Origin: Hirsutella rhossiliensis
Taxonomy: Eukaryota; Ascomycota; Sordariomycetes; Hypocreales; Ophiocordycipitaceae
Assembly (NCBI RefSeq): GCF_020360975.1
Contig: NW_025408668.1
Span: 5,766,001-5,830,000 of the forward strand
Direction: 5' to 3'
Length of the DNA: 64,000 nucleotides
This document shows positions 35,471-48,771 of the stretch, piece by piece (position 1 is the stretch's first letter; each line of letters opens with the position of its first letter). The notes beneath the pieces were generated by a model. It made no database searches and was not told the DNA's origin. It saw only the letters and a program-made list of their open reading frames with translations. Position numbers and translations under genes: made by a program.

Positions 35471-38400
35471 ATATAGCTTATTAATATTATTTTATAGATA
35501 GTACTTATATATATACCTCTACTTACTTTATAATAGCTAGCGTCGGAATAACCTTTTATAAAATTATAAGTATAAGGGATATTATAGTAATAAATTATCC
35601 CTAAGTTAGGGTATTTATTTAAATATTTCTAGATAGTATTTAACGCTTTAAAATATATATTATCTAGTTTAAAAGTAAATCTAGTATAGGAAATAATAGT
35701 ATATAAAATGTCTAGCTTACTTATTATAGCTAGAAATAATAAAGCCCTTATTTCCCTTTAGTAAATAAGGATTTCTTTTTATAAAGGCATTATAATAGCC
35801 TTTTTAAGCTTTACTCTTACTATAGTAAGCGTATTAAAAGTCCCTAAGTCTTCTTTATTATATTCTTATATTTTATTATAAGTATATTTTTCCTAGGATA
35901 TAAATATCTCTTTTCTACTTTAGTTTATAATTATATATATTCCTAAGAAGTTTTTTAGTTCGCTTAGAGGCTAAACCTTTATATAATCTACTACTTTTTT
36001 AAGTAGACTATTTATTATACCTTTATTAAGCCCTATTATTAAGAGGTTATCTATATAGATTACTATCGTAATTTTATATTATATATTTATAAATACCCCT
36101 TTATCTATAAAAAGGGCCGAAAATCCTATCTTAGCTAATATAGAGCTAAGATAGTTATACTAGAGCTTTAGGCTTTATTTAAGGCTATATAATACTTTCT
36201 TTAATTTTACTACTAGCCTTTTCTTTTTATATAGCTCTAGAAACTATAAATAGCTAATATTATACTTATACTAGTTTTTATTAAACTAGTCTTTAAGTAT
36301 TAGCTCTTCGTAGCCTATAGGAATTTTTATATAAATATCTATATTTATTTCGGTATATATAAAGGTATGTTTTATATTATATTATAGTAGAGTATAATTA
36401 TTAGAAATAGCTATTAAGAGTAGCATTCTAATAGATTCGGGTCTTACTATCGTAGAAAAGGTTTCTAAATAATCTAGGCTATAAACCTAATTAAATCCTT
36501 ATACTATATAGCGGGCTTTATATTTAATAATATTATTATTATTATCCTACTTTATTTTATAGACCTAACGGCCGCTTAGGGCCTCCATATTACTAGGAAG
36601 AGGCTTTAATTCCTAGGTATTTTAGTTTAAAAGCTATTCTATTTCTAGAAATATAGCTCTTTTCTATTCTATAGCTTCTAAGCTATTTATAGCCTACTTA
36701 AATATTTTAGGCTCTATAAGATCCTTATTTTCTAGTAAAGATAGAATAATCTTTTTACTTTTACTATTTAATATAGTATTTATTTCGGGGTATATAATAT
36801 AGTCTTTATAAAATCCGTTTAGCTTCTTAGGTATATTAATACGGATTTTTAGATCCTTATTAAATCCCTTTTCTAAAAGAGGATTATTTCTTTTTTTTAT
36901 AAAAGGGTTCTCTTCCTTCTCTATAAGAGGGTTATCTTCCTTCTCTATAAGAAGGTTATTTTTCTCTTCTTTTAAAGAAGAGTTATTACCTTCTTTATAT
37001 ATAGGTTCCCTTTATAAATAATTATCCGGGACCTTATTTATAGAAGGTAAGGTATTAAAGTTAAAGTCCTTAAGGTCTTCTTCTTTTTAACTTTCTATAA
37101 ATTTATTTTCTAGGATAATAATATCCCTAGAAATTATTACCTTTCTTTTCGAAAAGTTATATACTTTATAAGCATTTTTAGTATAGCCTATAATAATACC
37201 CTTATAAGCTCTTATTTCTAGCTTATCTAAGGGGTCTTTATTTTTATAATAAATAGTACTTTTAAAGGTCTTAATTTTCTCTAAGTCTTTTAAGGCTAGA
37301 GATTTATTTTCCTTCTTCTCTATAAGAGTTTAGAAGCTTATTCGTAAGTAAGGGGTCCTATTATATAAATAGGCTGCTATTAGAATAGCTTCTCCCTATA
37401 GATATTTAGGTAGTTTTACCGTAAATAAAATAGCTCGGACTTTATTTAAAATAGTCCTATTAATCCTCTTTATTACTCCGTTTAATTTAGGAGTCCTAGG
37501 AGGGCTAGTAGAATATTTAATTCCCTTTCTTAAGTAGTAGGGTTTTATTTTATATAGGAATTCTTTTACGTTATCTAAAAAGACTTCCTTTATAGTAATA
37601 TTATCCCGGTTATTTTTAACTAAGGCTTTATATTCTAAGAATTTATCTAGGGCTTCTACCTTAGATTTTATTAAAGATATTTCTAAATATCTTATCCCTA
37701 TATATAAAAAGGATATAAAGAAGGTATATTTATCATAAGTAGGGGTCCTTATAAGGCCCTAAATACTAATAGTAACTCTATTAAGGTAATTATATACCTT
37801 ATTAGATAGGGATTTATTCCTTTTATTAGTTGCTTTTACTTTAATATAAGCCTCGTATTCTTTTATTTTTATAATATCCTTCTTAAGGATAGTTATATCT
37901 TTATTATATCTTTTAAAGGTTTCTAGTAAAGCTTTAGGACTTATATATCTTAGCCTTAAATACTATAAATAAAAGTTAAGGTCCTTTATATTATTCCTTA
38001 TATTATTAATATTATATAGGAATGTCTTCTTTTTTAAGAAAGGAATTTCTAAAGAGAAGATATAAAGGTTATCTTACTATTTTCCTTTAGATATAATATT
38101 AGCCTAGTTATCTAATAGGAAAATTTCTTTGCTATTAATAAAGGCATAAGTATTTTTAAAATACGATTAGCTTATAATATTTACCCCTAATTTAGGTATA
38201 AAGAAGCAGTTTCTTAAGATAAATAGCCTTCTATTATTCGGAAATCTAAAAAGAAGATCTCCGTAGCTTTTAATAACTATATAAGATAACTTTCCCTAAT
38301 TAACCTTAGTAGAGATAGTTCGAAAATTAATAAGGAATTTCTTTTCCGATACTATATACCTAGTAGCACTAGTATCGTATATAAAATTATAGAAATTTTT

Positions 38401-39550
38401 ATTCTCTAAGGTTTTATAAGGGATTTCCTTCTCTTTTACCTTATATATAAGGCCTTTAATTTAAGAGGAATTTAAAGGTCCTATTTACCTATTATTAAAT
38501 ACGGCTTTTTTAAGGATATTTAAAGAGATATATACCTCTACTTCTTCTTCGGAGCTTTTATAACCTCTAGGGGTAAGAGGAGGAATAGAAAAATCGATTT
38601 CCGGTTCTTTGTCCGTTTAATTATCGATTTCTATTTTTTCTGCTTCCGATATATATAGAGAAGAGGGTTTTTTCGTCTTCTTATCGACGTAAGAGTCTAA
38701 TTTAATAGGATTTCCTTCTATAGAAGGTTTCCTAGGCCTCTTAGAAGGTATTCTATTATTTTAATTTTTTTAAATTTTTAGAAAAGCTTTTAAGGGCCTT
38801 TTCTAAGTAAAGATAGTAGAAATCTTTAACTAAATACCCTTTCTTCTTATAGTAAGTGCATTATAATATAATTTTTATCTTTTTCTAGGGCTTCTTAGTA
38901 AAGAAAGCCTACTTAGGGGGATTTTCTAGAGACTTAGTCCTCTTAAATTCGTCTATAAGTCTATTAAAGAGAGACTCTAGATTAAAAGCCTCTAAGTTAT
39001 TTTAAAGAGCTTACGTTATATTAGTTATATAGCTAGAAAACGAGGCCGAAAGGCTATTTAAAATCCAAGCTATAATAACTACTTCCGGAATTATAATATT
39101 CCGTGCTTTTAGCTCCTCGAATACCTCTTTTACCTTATTTAGGTAGCCTTCTAAGGATTCGAAATCCCCTACCGAAGTATTAAAAAGCTCCTTTATAAGT
39201 AGGTAATTCGAAGTAAAGGAAATAAGGTTATATAGGTTTTTTAACCTATCCTACGCCTCTTTAGTATTTTTATATGCTTTATTTAGGTTAAAGAACTATC
39301 TTTAATACAAAGAAAAATTAAAGCAAGTGCTTCTTTTATCTTCGAGTAATTTTCTTGCTATATAGTAGTAGAAAGCTTCTCCCTAACTAGAAAAGCCTAT
39401 ATTCGAATAGCCTAGAAGGTATAGTTAGAACTACCCTTAAGTTTAGCAAATTCGAACTTATCCCTAGAGCCTATTTTAGAGAATTCGAGGTCGTATAGTT
39501 AGTATTAGAATTTTAAAGTTATTACCCGACTTATAGAGAAGCCGGGCTTA
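35471..39550 (-). pseudogene. Second, degenerate copia element (internal part)
   Basis: The minus strand carries copia motifs in the same order as in the first element: gag knuckle near 38820-38880 (CTYYKKKGYLVKDF, with Cys and His to Tyr or Phe) and RT box near 36033-36065 (IYIDNLLIIG, second Asp to Asn). The right end AAGCCGGGCTTATAACC is the same as in the first element just inside its LTR. RIP damage is much heavier than in the 26075-32110 copy. The left end is missing or not recognisable. Confidence 0.75.
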
Positions 39551-39557
39551 TAACCTA

Positions 39558-40020
39558 TTAAAAGATATAAGCAATAAGCGTAGGATCGGGTAATCGATAA
39601 CGTAAGCGGAAATATCGGTCGAAGGGGTATAGGGTAGGATTTCGTCCGGAATTTATAACGAGCATATAAGGGGCTAAATAATATATTAAAAGAATAGCAT
39701 TATAAAAGATACTTATAAACTTACTTATTATATCTACTACTCCTAGGGAAATCCTTCGTCTTTTATAGACCATTGCTCGCCTACTAGTAGACTAATTAGT
39801 TAGCTTTCTAATACATTCTATAGTGCTTAAAAAGCTCTATCTATAGCATGTCTTCCTAACTTAGTAGGTGGTCTGATTGTAACGTGATGGTTAACGTAAG
39901 ACTATAGGTTCTAGTATAAGTAGTAGATTTAACTAGAATGTTCTATGCCCTACCTATTCTCGTATCGCGGATATCTTCGGAACCGCTAGGCTAAAATAGG
40001 CAATAGGGTATCCGTTCTGC
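39558..40020 (-). repeat. LTR of the second copia family
   Basis: It starts right after the shared AAGCCGGGCTTATAACC border. On the minus strand it ends CTTTTAATA, a CA end after RIP. The sequence is unlike the 568-bp LTR except near the border. The right end is uncertain. The ORF at 39558-39773 lies in this LTR and is not a gene. Confidence 0.55.
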
Positions 40021-40234
40021 TCGTAATTAACTTATGTATTTTATATATCTTTTATTTTATTAGGATAGGCTTATCTTAACCCGCTTTTTCTAAAGGAAGG
40101 TATAGATATCTTATAGAGGTCTTTATCTTTAAGGGTTATTCCCTTAGACTATATTATAGGGCCTCTTTTTACTAGCTTATTCTATAGAGCTTCCCTATAC
40201 TTATTATTTCTTTATAATAGTAAAATAGGAATAT

Positions 40235-40835
40235 AAGGGTATATTCTTATAGTACCCTAGCTACCTAAGGATCTTTAGTAATAAGCTAGCTAACTAGCTA
40301 GCTAAAAGAGGCTTAAGGGCCCCTATCTAAGGGGCCCCCTTAGTCTCTATTAGCTACTTATAAAGAAAGGTCTAGTAAGCTACTAAGGACTATTAAAAGG
40401 GACTCTAGGCTACTAAGGCGGCTAAAGGCCTTAGGGCTAAGGGCCTAAGTAAGTACTATATATCTATTCGAAAGACCCCCCGCGAGGCCCTTAGCCTAGA
40501 AAGGGACCTTATAGGGAGGCCTAGGCCGACCCTCTTAGCCTTTTACTAGCTCCTCTTTAAGGCTAGCTTCCTATTTTCCTTCTTAAAAAGGACTAATAAG
40601 GTAGACCGAGACGACTACCGCTATAGCTAAGGAAGGTATATAGCTAGGCACCTTATCCTAAGGTGCTTAAACTATAAGAGGGAAAGAGAGGTCCTTTACT
40701 AGACCTCTAAGAGACGGAAGGGGGCCCTTAGCCTACCTATTCTCTATAGCTCTAAGGAAGGAAGGGAAGCCCTTCTAACCTTCTTAGCTAAAATAGAGAT
40801 AGGGATAGCTAAGTAGCTCGAAAAGGAGTAACCTA
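40235..40835 (+). mobile_element. LINE 3' end, second copy
   Basis: It repeats 15190-15405 and 15890-16150 without the 480-bp insertion, including the RNase H segment and the C-terminal knuckle region (HLILRC). It gives the empty-site sequence for the insertion at 15407-15886. Confidence 0.72.
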
Positions 40836-42597
40836 GGGGCCCTAGGGCCCTTAGGGGGGAAAATCACCGCGCGGGAGGAACCAAACTAACCTTTCCTTTA
40901 TTATTGCCTTTATAGCTACCCTTTCCCTAATTAGTTATAAGCCCCTAGGCTCTATAGCTAGCTAGGACTGCTAATAGGGGCCTAGGCCCCTACTAGCCTC
41001 GCTATGGCCTTAGAGGCTGCATGCGAGTAATAGTATAAAAAAAGATCCTAGCCGTCGAAAGAAGTCTATCGTGTGCTAGGGCATGTCTTGCATCTCGAAG
41101 TTTCTTGCATGTTTGGATGATGTGAAGGTGCTTGTCGACCTGCTTTTCTGCCAAGGGAGTCGAGAGGGAGGTAGGGGTAGGGCCCATGGCACAGCCGAGC
41201 TCCGCCTAACTTCCCCTGAATCCCCTCCGGCCCGATCGAGAAGGCAGCTGCCCTTGGCTGGTTTGGTGCAAACGCCACCTCTAGCTACGGAGTACACTAA
41301 GCAACAGGTCTTATGGATTCGTCACCCGAGTTAATTGGGAAAATAGTGAGAAAATAAGAGTTTCTCGCCGTGAAATTCAACGAATCAAATGATGCCTTCC
41401 TACGGCTTCAAGGAGCAAGCAATGGCAATGTGCCACCCTCAGAATCGACTCTCAATTAATACACAACGCATGCTAAAGAAGAATGCATGCTCTCACGCGC
41501 TGCTGCAAGTGGGCCGGACCGAGGAGGCGCGGGCGTCAGCGCCACACTACGGTCTTTGCAGCTACCGTTGGGGGCTCCAGAGCTGAACAAATTGTCCTTG
41601 GCAATTGCCCAAGCCACTGCAGTAGGCTAGATGCTTCGAACTGGGTGACGTCAAATCGAGTGTGTATGTATGTAGTTAGGCCAGATCTTCCCGTCCCCCT
41701 TCTGGGGGGGACTTAAGCAACCTTTAACGAAACTGCCTATCGACTGATACTTTCAGTCAAGTCTTCTAGATTTTACTCGTCGTCGCGTCTCGCATAACTC
41801 CTATCTCGACCTTGGTGGCAAATATTCAATAGAATTAAAAGACAAGCAATCGTATAGGTATAGATATCCTCTATAATCAGTGCCGCTGGTACATCTACGG
41901 TACGTCCCACCTTTTGCCGGGTCGAGCGGTGTTTTATCACATGAACAATACGAGTGAGGACATGCATAGGGGGCGGTGGTAGTGGGCTAGGCTGGCTACT
42001 GTGCAGATGGTGGCGCGGCAGCTGAGGTCAAGGGCGACAGGGGCAAGGTATATGGCGTAGGCTACATACATGGCCTTGAACGTGGACAGGATGGAGTTTA
42101 TCCTCACTGGCTTAAACGCTCGGTAACTTACATATTCCCAGACTGAGAATAGGGAGGGCCAAGTTTCCCGGGCATTTCTCTGCTTCGACACCGACAGCAT
42201 TGCCTCGGCCAATGCCTTACACGACATAATCACGAAAAGGAATCCCTCTTACAGACCCCAAGGTGTCGTCATGTTGTGACGCGGCACGGCCCTTGTCCAG
42301 TTCCCGGTGTGGCTTGAAAGGCACTGCCCTTTTGCCGCCGACAGCGAGGCATATTTCGAGATTCAGCCCGTTGCGCCAATCAACAGCCAGTCAAGGCATC
42401 TGCCCTCGAGGCAACAGAGGATGGCTCACACACCACTTCATTTATGCGTAGACACCTCTTCCTGAGCCGTGTTTCTCGCACCCCGCGTTCCGCAGTCCAG
42501 GGCCTGAGGCTGCTGAGCTTGATATACATATCCTGGATGCATATTACTCTACTCCTGGTTCAAGACTCCCTCGAGTCCAATCACGAACACTGCTACC
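40836..42597. other. Transition to euchromatin; no gene supported
   Basis: The RIP signature ends near 41000. Overlapping short ORFs occur on both strands between 41000 and 42450, none with a recognisable domain. The last several hundred bases are probably the promoter of the gene starting at 42598. Confidence 0.5.
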
Positions 42598-45500
42598 ATG
42601 GATCCGCTCTCCATCACGGCGTCTGCCGTCGCGCTGATCCAGGCGGCCGGCACTGTATGTCGACTTATCACGCGTCACGAGCCGAGATTTAACGTCACAA
42701 CAGGTCGCCACGACACTGCGCAGCGTTGTGCGCTCTTTGCGGACGGTAGACTCGCGCCTCACGGTTCTTTGCAAAGAACTGTCCGACCTCACCGGCTTCC
42801 TCGAAGCCATTGACGCCACTCTCAGGGGATGCCAGAAGTTTGACCTCGGGCTTGTCGATGACGCCCTGTGGCGTCAGAGCGAGCTCGCCCTGGCGAATTG
42901 CCAGACTACACTCAACGAACTGGCCCTCTTGGTGTGCAAGATCAAGAATTCCAATCAGCCCAAGAGGTTTGCCCGCAAGGTTCGCGCTGCCGTCGACCTC
43001 AACATCTATGGCGACGATTTGGTCATGTACCGGGACCGGATTCATCAGTCCAACTCTGCCCTGCAGACCATGCTTCATGCCATCAACGTGTAAGCTTCAA
43101 CCCCAAGACCCTCAACTCCAAGGGGTTGCCACTGATGTCATCACATCCAAGCTCCCTGTCCGTGAAGAACAATGCATCTCAAGATCTGATCCTCCGCGAG
43201 CTCGACAGACTCGAGGCATCCATCAACGAGGCACTCCATACATCCTCCAGGCCCGTTGGAGGCTTCTATAATTCCGATAACGGGTCATCCGACGCTCGCT
43301 TCGGACGCAATCTGCGACGACTCGCTGAAGCAGCAAAGCACTTCCACAATGCTGCGAGCTCGACTGCTGGCACGGTGCGCAGTGACAGCAGCGAGGCGCC
43401 ATGGCAGTCGTATCCCGGTGCCGAAATGAGCCTCTTTGGAGACTTTTCCGTCTCCCGCCGTGAACGGGTCGAGGAATTCCTACGTCGCCAGAGCGTTAGG
43501 TCGCCTGAGCCTGTGGCGAGACAGCCGCCGCCGTCAACACCAATGTCAAACATGTATCGCGCGGCTACCACTGCATCCAACAATGCCCCTGAGATGCCCG
43601 TCCGAACGTCCAATATCGATGAGGAGGAGGAGGATGACGACGCCGAGTTGGAGCGTGCCTTCTTGGACGGTCTGAGAGAGCTTGCCAAGGCAAGCTTCAA
43701 GGATAGGAACTACGACAAGGCCATCAGGTTTCTTCAAGAGGCCATGACGCGCGACATTGAGCCGGGTGAAGCCAGCCACGAGTATCGCCAAATGCAAATT
43801 GAGCTGGCCCTCTGCTACCTTTGCCAGGGAAAATGGCGGCTGGCAGCACCTCTGGTGATAAAACTTGCCGGGCCAAAGGCCCGTCATGATTTGGCCGTGT
43901 ACAACTTGCTGCACGCCCTGGCGCTTGGATACCTGTCCGAGTACTCCTTTGACGATGCATTGGCCACCTGCAAGCAGGCTTTGCTGGGAAAGAAGAGGCT
44001 TTGCAAAAGCGGCGATGTGGAATGGAACGAATACTGGGAGACTCTGGGGTTGTACGCGACCATCTTCGATGTCACGGGCGACTGCATCCGAGCTGAAGTC
44101 TTCCGACTGAAGCTACCGGCAGACTTCGCATACGTCCATCCCGCAAGCGAAGTCATCTTCATCCGGTTCCGTACCGGATTGCTGCAGAGCATCTTTGGAG
44201 ACGACGGCGTCGTCCTTCGCACAGGCTACGCCCACGCTGGCATCGCTGAGCTCGATGGAGGAACCAGTGAAGACCGCGACGACCAGAGACAGGGGCTTTC
44301 CAGGCGATTGACCGCCAATTATGACGCAAACTGTTTCACCTTGCGACAGAAGCTTTCCCAGGACGAGAAATACCAGATCGACACTGCCAAGGAAGTCGTG
44401 GCCGTTGATTCTCAGCCCCCAAATGACGCCGACGATGAATTCTCGCCGGCCTCAACACCTCAAGAATCACCCCTGCGGCGACGTCTCAGTCGTTTCTTTC
44501 TCGCGAAGCGTCGCCGGCCTGCCGACTCCGAGGATACGTTGGTCAACTCGTCCAAATCAGAGTCGCCCCTTTCCGATTCTTCACACTCGGCCTTATCCCC
44601 GACAAGGCTGCGGTGGTTCAAAGGCGACATGGGCTTCCAGATGAAAAAGCCCAAGAATCTGTTGACAAAGAAGCCATACAGGTCAGCGTCACCTTGTCGT
44701 TACGAGGTTGAGTGGTCCACACCGAACGGAGCATTTAAGCTCCTGCGTATGGAGCGTGTCGCGACTCCAATACCAGATTCAGGACTATCCCGACGGTTCA
44801 GCTGGAGAAGCGAGACGTGCTGTCCTTACATACACACCCGCGATAGCAACAAAGAAAACGAGCATTCCGCCACCAGCTCCATATACCCAGTGATGCGAGC
44901 CAATGCGCACCGCGGTCGTCATGTCCCTGCAGTGGCCCACATCGCAGTTGGACACGGAGAGCGAGCAACGATTCCCAATGTTTTCAACACACGCGAACGG
45001 CCTCTCTATACCGAGACAGCTCGCGACTGCCCTGTCGCCGAACGCTTTCCTTTCAGAGCAGAACTCGCGGACACCGGCGTTTCTGAGCAGGAGGTGATGG
45101 AACCCCGCCGTCAAAGCAGCCAGAACCGTGGTTGGCAGCTTCAGACACCCTTGCGAATCACCACTGACTTGGACGAAAGCGATTCCTCAGAGTCCAATGG
45201 TAATCTGCATGACTCGTTCTTGGGGTCCTGGGAGATGGATGCCATGGAGGCAAGAGTCTTCCTAACGAACCCGGAGAGGTGCTCTTCAATCGAAGAAAGG
45301 CACAACCGGCCTCTGCTGGATGGGAGCTCGCCTCCGCCGACCGAAAGGAAGACGGACCTTGGGGGTGAAGCAGACGGACCCGTGTCCCAATCCAATGTTG
45401 ACGTATCGAAAGCCCTCGACCAGCGAGGTAATCCGTGGGTTCCAGTCATTTCTTCACCACGAAACGCTTTGCCAGTCCTCTCCTCGCCAAGCCAAGCCTT

Positions 45501-46299
45501 GCCAAATATCTCTACTGAGCTGGAAAAGCTTCTCACTCGGCTGTCCGCCATCATGGCATCGCTGAGCGGCTTGGAAGATGCCGATGAGCTTCGAGCCAAG
45601 GAGTCGATGCTCAAGGCCCTTGTTCCAGGTTTGAAGGCCAGCAGCAACGACCAAACGCTGATATGCGACACTGAGAGGGTCATACGATCTCTTGAGTCGA
45701 CGGTGCAGTCGCCGGAAAGCCGTGGCGCCGACTCCGGGTATGAGTCCACGGCAAGCGCTGGGAGCGGTCAAGTGAATTCAGCAACCTTGAATATTTCCAC
45801 ACAAGCTATGTCGAGGAAGGCGGGAAAAGCAGTTCTCGAACGCGGCTTATCTTGGAGTGCATGCTCCGAGGCAGCCTTCTCAATGACCCCAACTCATCAC
45901 TCCAAGGCGGCGGCAGCCGGCGAATCGTCTAACATTCAAGTAACGTGCAGCCCCAGAAAGAAGGTTGCCAGGGAGGATGGCGGCCATGAAACCGCTCATC
46001 ATCAGAATCCCAGCGGCGGCAAAATTCAGCTGTACCGGAGACCTTGCCCAAGTGAGCAGGGACAGGAACAGAAACAAACGAGTTCGTCCCCAGAAGTGAA
46101 CAGTCAGCACTTCAGTGGGCGTATTTCCAAGGACCCCGAAGATTGCTCGGAGTCGAATCCTGCCATCGAGTTCGAGCTGGAAGGGTCCATATTGGAGCCA
46201 GTTCCTGTGGTGGTTTGGGATTGGAATCGTTGGCGAGAGCTCGGAGAAAGCTTCACTGCAGAGCGAAATCGCCCAAAGGAGTCGAAGATAGGCGATTGA
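42598..46299 (+). CDS. Large fungal protein with NLR-type N-terminal domain and TPR-like region
   Basis: Exons 42598-42654, 42704-43087 and 43168-46299 join in phase to 1190 residues. The second intron's acceptor at 43167 is the best in-phase choice but less certain. The N-terminus MDPLSITASAVALIQAAGT, followed by a Leu-rich helical region to about 147, is the fungal N-terminal domain often seen at the front of NACHT/NB-ARC and ankyrin proteins. Residues about 298-490 form helical repeats (LERAFLDGLRELAKASFKDR, YDKAIRFLQEAM, LALCYLCQGKWRLA, DDALATCKQALLG) that look like TPRs. The remaining 700 residues are Ser/Pro/charge-rich and probably disordered. I see no NTPase motif. Function unknown; a signalling or self-recognition adaptor role is a guess from the N-terminus. 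Confidence 0.82.
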
Positions 46300-47690
46300 G
46301 TGGCGGCTCAGAACCAAGTGGCCGGCCACGTCACTCTACCTACGCACGAATCAGCTGAGACTGGAACGTCTCTCATCCTCTCGCCTCCCAAGAGGCCAAC
46401 GACGGACGCCCAGAATGTGCCGTCATGGCACCATCGACGGGCTTTGATTGGTTATCCTGCTGGCCGATGCCTAACCTTGGGGTAGGACAAGCAGCAGCGA
46501 AAAGGGTCAAGGTTGCGGTACTGTAATCCTGTACTAGAGTACAATCCTGTTTGCACTCAATGCTAGTTTTTGGGAACACTAGAAGTCACTTTTGCGCGAC
46601 TGGTATTTACGCAGTCTGGAGTCTAATTGAAGCCGCTTGTTTAGGTCGAGTCTGGGTAGCGTGAAGTACACGAATCGGAGTTCAAAAGACTGACCCTAGT
46701 CAACAGTGCGAAGTGTGTTCAGAGAGTTACAAGCTTGCTTCACTATAGCTACGATCAAATTACAGAGGCAACAGGCTCCGCCGTAAGTGCCATTTCTCGT
46801 CGCCCAAATATTTCCATGATTCAACGAGAGGCCGCCATGGCAGCTCACCAGTATGAATCAGACCACACTGAATATGTAAATGGTCTAGCGCTTCTGGGAG
46901 GCAGTAAATGGAGAACTAGTCGCGGATTTGGTGCGCGGATCGGGAGGCACGGCCACGAGGCACAATGCTTCGTTTCGGGGTACAATCTCGTCAGCGCCGG
47001 ATTAGGATGGCGCGTTTGCACACGAGTTACAGGAAGATACTTGGGTGAGTCACTGCTTTGATGGTGCCGTCATTGTTCGGGAGCTGCCCGTCAGATCTAC
47101 CCGGGTGATACGAATTAGACCCCTTGCACTAGACATCAGGTCCCATGGGGGCAAGGGGGACTGTCAGCAGGACGAAGGCTTATAACCTATACCAATAATA
47201 CCTCCATCGGGGGTGCCCCAGTTTTGCTGGTGGTTAACTGGTATTTGCTATGTCTGACAGGGACCAGGCTGTTATGGGTGGGGGTGCGTCAGAACAGGCC
47301 CTCATTTGTCTGGGGAGAGGAAGATCTACGGAAGTTTCGGATCTCCGTCGACGCACCTCCTCGGTGAGTCAACTTCCACGGAGGGGGCTCAAGGGGGTAC
47401 AAGGAGGGGGGTGCAAGGGCGGGGTCGCTGCTCACTCTTCGACTCATAGTGGGAACCCGGGGACCGGACTGGATTTAGCGGCCGCCTCTCTGTGGCTAGT
47501 TGGTGTAGAATATCATGCCGGCAGGCCCTCTGCGACTCGACGTATTTATATCCGTATAATTATCCGTCGTACTTGCCCATGATAGATTTGTTGACTTGAA
47601 CACTAATACAATCATCTCGCCGACGACGACATCCAATCTGACAAGCCTCGAACTCACAACACCACGCCCATACCAGGACACACAGCCAGC
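46300..47690. other. Intergenic region
   Basis: No supported gene. ORFs at 46735-47061 and 47250-47582 lack domains. The last part is probably the promoter of the gene at 47691. Confidence 0.5.
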
Positions 47691-48771
47691 ATGACGGACA
47701 CGGGTGTTGTCGTGGACCAACCGCCCCTGGCAATTGCGCAAGCCCCTTCCTTCTGCAGACTCTGCAACGTGGAATTAAGTGGCCTGCAAGCGTGGCGAGC
47801 CCATGTCAAAAGCGATGGGCAGTCAGTCATCTTCTGTTCCTTGGCCAAAAGCCATTTCAAGCTGATGTTTTGATCGCAGTGTCTACAAGCTTCAGTTGAA
47901 GGTAGCGGAGCCCGGAAGTGTCACATATCCTCCCTCAGCAGACGCCGATCAAACAAAAAGCGCAGCACTGTCATGCGCTCGAAAGAGAGGTGAACCCGAT
48001 ATTGATATTGGCGCCGACCAAGACCAAGACGTCGACAGCGACACCGAAGACGAACCATCAGCACCGGACTTTGTTCCTGGCAAATGCCTCTTCTGCGCGC
48101 AAGAGTCTGGCATACTGGACGACAATCTGACACACATGGCCGTGGCGCACGGCTTCAGCGTGTCATTCCAAGATTGCCTGGCCGTCGACCTCGAGACGGT
48201 CGTGGCGTACCTACACTTTGTCATCCACGGCTATCGAGAATGCATATGCTGCGGCACGCGGCGGAGCACAGTCGAGGGCGCCCAGCATCACATGGTGGCC
48301 AAGGGGCATTGCCGGTTCGGCGTATCCCCGGACACCGAGGAATTCTACGAGATGCCACAATCTGAAAATGTCGCGTTTCAGCAGACGCAACGTGACGGCA
48401 GCATACCGGTGCGCTTGCCGTCAGGAAAGCTCGTCTCACATCGGAGGAATCTCGATACCCAAGAACCTCGAGCCGCTCGCCGAGCAACACCAGACCGAGA
48501 TCAAGACTCGTTCGCCTTACGCTCAAAGACCTCCTCGACTCCTGGTCTCGAGGTCGCCCGACGGCGGGGAGGGAACGGAAGCGGCGAAATCGTGCGCAGC
48601 AGTGAGGCCATACTTGCCGCGCAGCTGTCCAAGCTGAGAATAGCGGGTGATAGAGCACAGCACAAGGAGGAGGAGCGGAAGCGAGGGAGGCTAGAACGAG
48701 CGAACAACACAATTTTGTTCAAGCATTTTAGACTGGATAGCGGTGATAGTCGGATAGGTCGTAAATTTTAG
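47691..48771 (+). CDS. REI1/ZNF622-like C2H2 zinc finger protein
   Basis: Two exons, 47691-47821 and 47880-48771, give 340 residues. The 58-bp intron splits the second His codon of finger 1, and splicing restores C-x2-C-x12-H-x5-H (CRLC...HVKSDGH) followed by VYKLQLKVA. Two more fingers follow: CLFC...HMAVAH and CICC...HHMVAKGHC. Finger 1, then an acidic linker, then the paired fingers with a conserved HMVAKGHC-type end is the layout of REI1/REH1 and ZNF622, cytoplasmic 60S pre-ribosome maturation factors. The C-terminal third is divergent and charged. It is shorter than yeast REI1 and is more likely a paralogue than the housekeeping copy. Confidence 0.83.

Noticed and set aside
41937..42233. 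98-codon minus-strand ORF with hydrophobic stretch
   Set aside because: The listed start is GTG, there is no domain, and the surrounding sequence has many equal ORFs.
42868..43167. N-terminal extension of the 1143-codon ORF
   Set aside because: This frame overlaps exon 2 of the gene in another frame; exon 2 matches the known fungal N-terminal domain.
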